NCBI GenBank assembly: GCA_024138015.1
Contig: JAMXBB010000003.1
Coordinates: 15,544,197 to 15,608,196 of the forward strand
Direction: 5' to 3'
Length of the DNA: 64,000 bases
Source: Lumnitzera littorea
Lineage: Eukaryota > Streptophyta > Magnoliopsida > Myrtales > Combretaceae
Shown here: positions 58,342 to 64,000 of the stretch, in pieces
How positions within the stretch are numbered: the first letter of the stretch is position 1
Layout of the letters: the number at the start of each line of letters is the position of its first letter
Made by a program: the position numbers and the translations under genes
Notes under the pieces: generated by a model
What the model saw: only the letters and a program-made list of their open reading frames with translations
Databases searched by the model: none
Told to the model about the DNA's origin: nothing

Positions 58342-59638
58342 AGGGGTCTACTTTTCATTTTCACAACACAACGAAAATTTTGAAACACTTTAGAAAAAAC
58401 AAAAATTGAAGTTGGCTCTCTTTAGTACAGTTCCTCTCTCTCTAGGATAGCATTCCTTACAGTATTTTTTTCTATGAAAACCACACGATCATCGGATTTC
58501 TCGAGCCAACCGAGTTGACTCCAAGCCAAAGTGAGTCGATCAAGCCGATTCAAGTCGAAGTGAGCTAACTCAAGTTGAAGTGAGCCAACCAAGCCAATCT
58601 AAGCCAAAGTGAGTCGATCCGAGCCGTCTGAGTTGATTCGAAGCCAATCCGAGTCGACTTGATTTTTCTTATTTCTTTTTATTCATTTGTTTATTTGTAA
58701 ATGTTATAAATGAGAAAAAAAAAAGAACGAAAAAGAAAAAAGAAAGAGAAGAAAAACAGAAAGAGAAAAAAAGAGAGAAAGGAAGTAGTCTATTTATTTA
58801 TTTTAATAGAAATAAATATAATAAGTATAAAATAAATAAGATAATATAATAAAAATAAAAAAAAATAAATAGGTTAGTAAACAAAAATCATTTTCACACT
58901 TAGAAAAATTAAGCTTTCTAAAAATAAGTGAAAATAAGTAAACCTTTTTCCAAATTAGGATTATTTTAACATTTCTAAAAATAAAACATCAATTAGGATC
59001 CTTTAAAAGAATTTTCTTGAATAAATTGAATTGGATAAAAACGTAAATGCTACTCTTTTTCAAAAATTAAAATCAAATCACCCACTAAAGTTTTTATAAA
59101 CAAACTACGGAAGTTTGATCCCGAATAACGGGTACGTAGGCACCTGTACGCAAGTATAGGGCGATTTAAAATATGGAAAGTTTTATTTTTTTCCATTTTT
59201 AGATATTTATGTAAATTAATCAATTTAGTCGCATGTATCATAATTAAATGTTTTTAGAAATTAAAAAGGGTATATTTAAAAGGTGAAGTTAAATTCGAAA
59301 TGTTAAAAGTTGTATCCGTTTAGGGTTTAATAAATTAGCCTTCGGATCTAAATCTCTAGTTTTCGAAAAAGCTATTTTACAAATTGTTTTTTTTTTTTTA
59401 ATTGATAGACCGATAACTAAATTATAGCCAATCTACCTAATTGGTTATAACTTAACCTTTTTTTCCGACTCTAGTCGAGTGGCAACTCTATTCCCTTTTT
59501 AAATTGAAAGAATGGTTTTCTTTAAATTCTAATCGATGGCTAATATTAAACGGGTAAGGGTTTAATACTGGTTGGCTTAGAGAAGACCTGATTTTATAAA
59601 AAGAACCGAGAGGATAAAATATCAAGCTCGACACTTGG

Positions 59639-59740
59639 TTATTTGTCAAAAGGGTGTCACATGATGGCTACTACAACACCTATTAATTCTCTTACAGTAT
59701 CAAACTACACACTATTGGGTTGGTGATGGCAATTTCTTAA
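59639..59740 (+). pseudogene. Decayed gypsy protease, continuation after E3
   Basis: Directly after the CTTGG duplication the frame continues the protease C terminus with KRVSHDGYYNTY, the counterpart of the family's R-x-V-T-H-D-G-Y-x-N-x-Y. This confirms that 48,560-49,926 and this piece were one gene before E3 arrived. Coding similarity ends within about 60 bp, and no RT is visible afterwards. Confidence 0.75.
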
Positions 59741-62610
59741 AATAAAAGGATGGATTTTAGTAATGGATTTTGATTATAAGAGAATCTTATCTTAACTTTG
59801 TTGTTGTTTTGTAAACGAGATAACATAGCACTTCAAACATATTAAATCATAACATTAGTAAAAGACTTTGCCGTGTCTCTTATCGCCCTTTTTTTTTTTT
59901 TTTTTATAATCTTTTTGTTTTGTTCATTGCCATGTTCTTCATGTTACACCTCTCTATTTTGGCTATTTTGATATATTTTTGTGATTCCTTACCAGTGCTC
60001 TTGATCAACCTAATTTCCTAACAAAGTCCTATTTCTTATTTTCGTTGTCCTTAATAAAATATTTTTCACTTTCCCTTAGTTTTTATTAGAGACAAAATAT
60101 TTCATTAACTCAAATCTCAAGATAAATCAATTATATTTGCCCCCGTGTACTGCTTTCGCTCTCGTAGTCTTTGTGGCTTGGAATCAAAGTGAAAAGCCAA
60201 ATATTTTAAACTTTTATATTGAACAAACTTATATTTCATACATAGCATGGATACGAATTTGAGAGACTGCATTTTAAGTCTTTATTGTCCAACATTTTTT
60301 TTGCTACCACCTATAATGCTTAAGCTTTCCATAGCCACAATAAATGTACTCTTGTTTCTATATTCATGTTTGTAAGTCCTTTTATTGCGTGAGATAGATG
60401 GACAAATATAGTATTTCAATCAAGTTGATTGATTCTTCTTCTTTCTTTTCTTTTATTTTTTAATTGATATATTATTGGAATAATATTCAAAAAAATTTAT
60501 TTTTTGATGGTAATGCTTTTCCACTTGCTTAGGTTGCTTAACTCGCTTCTTAGAACACCAATTTAAGAAAAAATATCAAATTATTTTAAGGTTTTGGATA
60601 TGAACTATCCTTGTTAAATATCATGTTCTAATGTAGGTTCTATTTGCACTCTATATTAGTTACAAGTTTCTAAATTATTGGAATAGTAACCTATCTTAGG
60701 ATACCATAAAAGTATATCAAAATAGTTTTCCGTCTTTTAAAATTTTTAAAATTTTAAACTCCATTACTAAAATAATTTGATATTGCGTGAGATAGATGGA
60801 CTGATTGATGAGTTGGGTTGTGGCTTTTACTTTATAAGTGGGAATAATCGAGATTGTAACCTTGACTTTAATGAATAAATAATGGAACATTTAAGAACCA
60901 ATAAAGTTTTCCGTCTTTTAAAATTTTTAGATTTGACTTATTTTAGTTGATGAAATTTTTAAGATAGTTATGTTTTTACTTCTTATTAGTAACTATAATG
61001 ACAATTTATGAGAGTTGATTAGAGATTTTATTTATATTTGTGGATTTTAGTTGATATCTAAGCTTTTTCTTATTTATACAAATGGTAAAATATGTGGAGT
61101 AGTAGCTACACACCAATATTAGGGTGTGACAACTTTAAGTAGTATTTGATTTGTTATTTATAAAGTATGGATGCTGGCAAGTATACTAAATCGATCAAAT
61201 AATATAAAAAAGGAGTAAGGTTATTGCTATTAAATTAAGTAACAAACTAATATGAATTCTCTTATTATCTCGAAAATCTAATAAAATAAAATTAGGTAAT
61301 GTTAACTAAAAAGCAAAATGATATAGTGATATGATAAAAAAAAAATGGTATGAAAATCGATTTCATTATAATATGCTAATTTCATTGTAACTAAATTATA
61401 ATTATATTAACTAAATGGTTACTTTGTGAATTTACTAAAGTACTTTATTTTTCCTCTCTAATCCTAAAGTCCTTTAATTGTATATTGATTTAATATCTCC
61501 TAAATAATTTATTAGTACTATGCCAAATTAATCTCCTAAATTGCTTTAGTCAAATTAATATAAATTCAAATTTTTTTCATCTTTTTATTCATAATTGACT
61601 ATTGTTTTTAAATTAATTCCCCATAATTTCCTTAGTAAGAATTAATAAGACAATTACAACAAGCCTTAAGTAAATTTAATTTAACTAAATACAACTATGA
61701 TTTCATGATTACACTAAATCAGTTAAATACCAATGATGATTAGTCTAAAATCCTTTCCAAGTTCCATAAGATATTCTATATGGCCTTAACACAAAATTGT
61801 ATCATTAAGATTATAGCAAGAATAATACAAGGATCTAGATGTATTATAAGAGATTTGCAAACTAGCAATCACAAGTAATAATTATAATGCATCAATTTTT
61901 AGCAAATGATGAAATTAATGAAAAACACATACCAATAGAAAAGTGTCATTAAATGATACATTAACAAGATGTGTAGAGATGGACTTGTTTATGGCCTTTA
62001 AACGTGGCCATTGAATAGCTTTTGTTTGACTTTGCTGAATAGTTCATGTTGGTAATGTGTGGAGCTTTAAATGCAAGAAATTTAGCTCTAATACATTAGG
62101 CTTATATGACTTTAGACTGTAGTTGGACATTTAGATGGGTTAGATATGACAAAGAGCTCGAATTGATTCATGGATTGAATGGGCTGATCTTCTCACCTAA
62201 CATAAATTACAATTCTTGATAATCTTAGATCAATGATATTCTTACACTTGATAATACTTTATGTATTTTTAAGATCTACACGTTTTTCACATAAAAAAAA
62301 AAAGACAATAATATAAAAGAACTCATAAGTGCAATATAAAATTGGTTAGAAATATATAAAATTTGCAACTTATTTATATTGGAGCCACAAATCAAATGAT
62401 TTATAGTGACTTAGAAAAATAATTTGTAGGATGTTATGTTGAAAAGTTTAGGTAGAAAAAAGAATAAGGTGTATTTATTCTTAAAATAATCTATCTATTA
62501 TTATTTATTTTATGTAGAAAAAAATTGCATGCTTAATAACATTGATTTGAGGATTATGTTTATAAATATATTTGCGAAATATTTGAAGACATATTTTATA
62601 GATCATAACA
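59741..62610. other. AT-rich intergenic DNA
   Basis: No gene recognised. Poly-T at about 59,890-59,906. Two short words recur: TTGCGTGAGATAGATGGAC (about 60,385 and 60,784) and GTTTTCCGTCTTTTAAAATT (60,725 and about 60,906), suggesting local duplication. Confidence 0.5.
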
Positions 62611-62952
62611 TGTCCTTTTAATCTTTGTTTTCTTTTACTCTTAATGCGAGAATGGAATTGTGATTTCACATTCCATTTCCTTTTCCCATGTTTAATAGTG
62701 TATTTAGAAGGTAGAATTGTAATTCCACATCATTGAGCATTTTGGTCCCAAAGAGGAATTCGATTCAATTTGGTTTTACCTTTGAGAAGGCGAAATTGCA
62801 ATTTTGTTCTCCTCTCATTAATTATTATTAATTAAAATTATTTATTTAGCCTTAAACTAAATTATGACATTCAACAATTAAGGTTATTTATAATTCTAGT
62901 CTCCATTTTATTCTAATATGTTCCAATCCCTTTTGTTATACCAACCATGACA
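62611..62952. mobile_element. Third MITE-family copy, inverted relative to 4051-4433
   Basis: Read on the minus strand it starts TGTCATGGTTGGTATAAC, has TTGTTGAATGTCATAATTTA in the core, and GAAATGGAATGTGAAATCAC near the other end, the same order as the 4051 copy. Terminal repeats are eroded. Confidence 0.55.
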
Positions 62953-64000
62953 TCATTAAAATGGGTAGGAGAATGAATAACTTTAACAAACTTGCCACTA
63001 GTGTGGGAATAACATGGAAAACCATCAGTAACCACTAGCCACCAAATATGAAGTGGAGGAGCTGATCAATCTATTGTAAGTTATTTAATTCTCTACAAAT
63101 ATATTTTGATGGTAATAAACATTGTTTATATTTAATGATGCGTTTATTATGTGTGTACAATAACATGGAGGGTTATTTAGAAGGTAAAAGTGTAATATAA
63201 TAAAGAACATCTAAAGTATAACAAAAAATATGGAAAGTGATTACAGTTATTTCATTAAAGACTAAAAAATATAGAAGGTTCTGATTAAAAGATAGAAGGT
63301 TATACGTCCAAGACATGACTAGGTAGACAACATAGATGTTTACAATGGAAATATAGAAATTTATTGAGAATATATGACAAATATCCAATCAAGAAAGTTT
63401 ACTAAAAAAACATAGAAGGTATTCTTGAAAGGTTATTTGAGCATAAGTTTAAGCAGATTTTAAAGACAAGTTGGTTCAAATTTTTGAAGATCTAGCTCTA
63501 CTAGTCAAATGTATTTGCATAATGCATTTAATTGAGTACCATTACATAAGTAGGATTAAATTTAAGTAAGTAAATTTAGATTTCATGAGCTGAATTTGAA
63601 AAAAATTCAAGCTTTCAAGGTATGATAACTAAAGTGGATTAATTTGAGTTAGACTTTCTAAGTTTCGAATTATTGTAAGATAAATGATTTAAATTTAACT
63701 TGTTGATTTTATAAAGTTCTTATAAAGCAAGGCAAGTTAATATATTTTTAAGCTTTGAAATCAAGCTTGTTTGTTTTGAGAGTTGAGAATAAATATTTCC
63801 AAAAGATTTAAACCAAATCTCTTGATGCTTATCTTTTTTCAGTTTAAGTTTTCAAATTTGAAACTTTAACTAATTTAGATTAAGAAATAAGAATAAGGTT
63901 AATTATTAAGATATATTATGATATCATGGTGTATCAAAAGAATCTATTTTTTGAAATTTAAATATAAGATTATTTGTTTCTTTTTTTTGGCCAAGATATA
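62953..64000. other. AT-rich intergenic DNA, nothing recognised
   Basis: A minus-strand frame of 71 codons (63,173-63,388) is very hydrophobic and matches nothing I know. Confidence 0.5.

Larger units (their letters stand above)
49927..59633 (+). mobile_element. E3: 9.7-kb non-autonomous Tat-like LTR retrotransposon
   Basis: LTRs 49,927-51,937 and 57,667-59,633, with perfect 5-bp target duplication CTTGG (49,922-49,926 and 59,634-59,638). It has a PBS, a leader, one short broken coding scrap, two tandem-repeat zones and a polypurine tract, and no pol. LTRs look closest to each other of the three full elements (roughly 7-8% different by eye over the first 145 bp), so it is the youngest-looking. 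It interrupts a decayed gypsy protease. Confidence 0.92.
57667..59633 (+). repeat. E3 3' LTR (1967 bp)
   Basis: TGTAGACACCC...GCTCGACA, aligned throughout with the 5' LTR except for a 51-bp deletion. TATA box at 58,335. The adjoining AAAGAGGGGTAGC is the polypurine tract. Confidence 0.92.

Noticed and set aside
61115..61135. GGGTGTGACA as right LTR end of the same gypsy
   Set aside because: Upstream 80 bp does not align with 47,450-47,535.

Overview
The window is a stretch of plant (eudicot) nuclear DNA: AT-rich, one intact plant-specific gene, and about 45 kb of nested LTR retrotransposons, a decayed LINE and MITE-like elements. I cannot name the species from sequence alone.

Layout. 1-6.2 kb is AT-rich intergenic DNA with two related MITE-like elements (4051-4433, 4638-5035). 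6245-8263 is the only intact protein gene, a single-exon OCTOPUS-family (DUF740) gene with a (CA)n(CT)n tract upstream and a 16-codon upstream ORF whose stop overlaps the main start. 8.3-11.0 kb is intergenic. 11,048-37,882 is one large Ogre/Tat-type Ty3/gypsy element on the minus strand (E1): 3' LTR 11,048-12,974, tandem-repeat 3' UTR, integrase, second (archaeal-type) RNase H, RNase H, RT, protease, gag, an extra ORF1, PBS, and 5' LTR 33,080-37,882. E1 is interrupted twice: a 9.3 kb element (E2, 18,948-28,270, plus strand) sits between protease and RT with target duplication GTTAT, and a 2.8 kb solo LTR (E4, 34,437-37,274) sits in the 5' LTR with target duplication CGTAT. Without these, E1 is about 14.7 kb.

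37.9-43.3 kb holds anonymous sequence and a decayed L1-type LINE (minus strand). 43.3-48.5 kb is AT-rich with nothing I can name. About 48.6-49.9 kb is a decayed Ty3/gypsy gag-protease of a different type, split inside the protease by a third 9.7 kb element (E3, 49,927-59,633, target duplication CTTGG); the protease reading resumes at 59,639. The remainder is AT-rich with a third MITE-like copy at 62,611-62,952.

How the parts relate. E1, E2, E3 and E4 have similar LTR termini (TGTARAYA...GGCTYRACA style). E1-E3 share a tRNA-Arg-like primer binding site and carry tandem arrays just before the 3' LTR. E2 and E3 lack pol, keep only gag-like scraps, and share about 1.3 kb of noncoding sequence; they look like non-autonomous partners of E1-like elements. 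Three of the four LTR families also carry a tRNA-like A-box/B-box module in U3, in the same orientation and 200-350 bp upstream of the TATA box. Every TE reading frame is broken, and key catalytic losses in E1 and the LINE are G-to-A changes on the coding strand, as expected from methylcytosine decay. The most interesting items are the conserved tRNA-like U3 module, the probable cross-mobilised non-autonomous family, and the overlapping uORF of the OCTOPUS-like gene.
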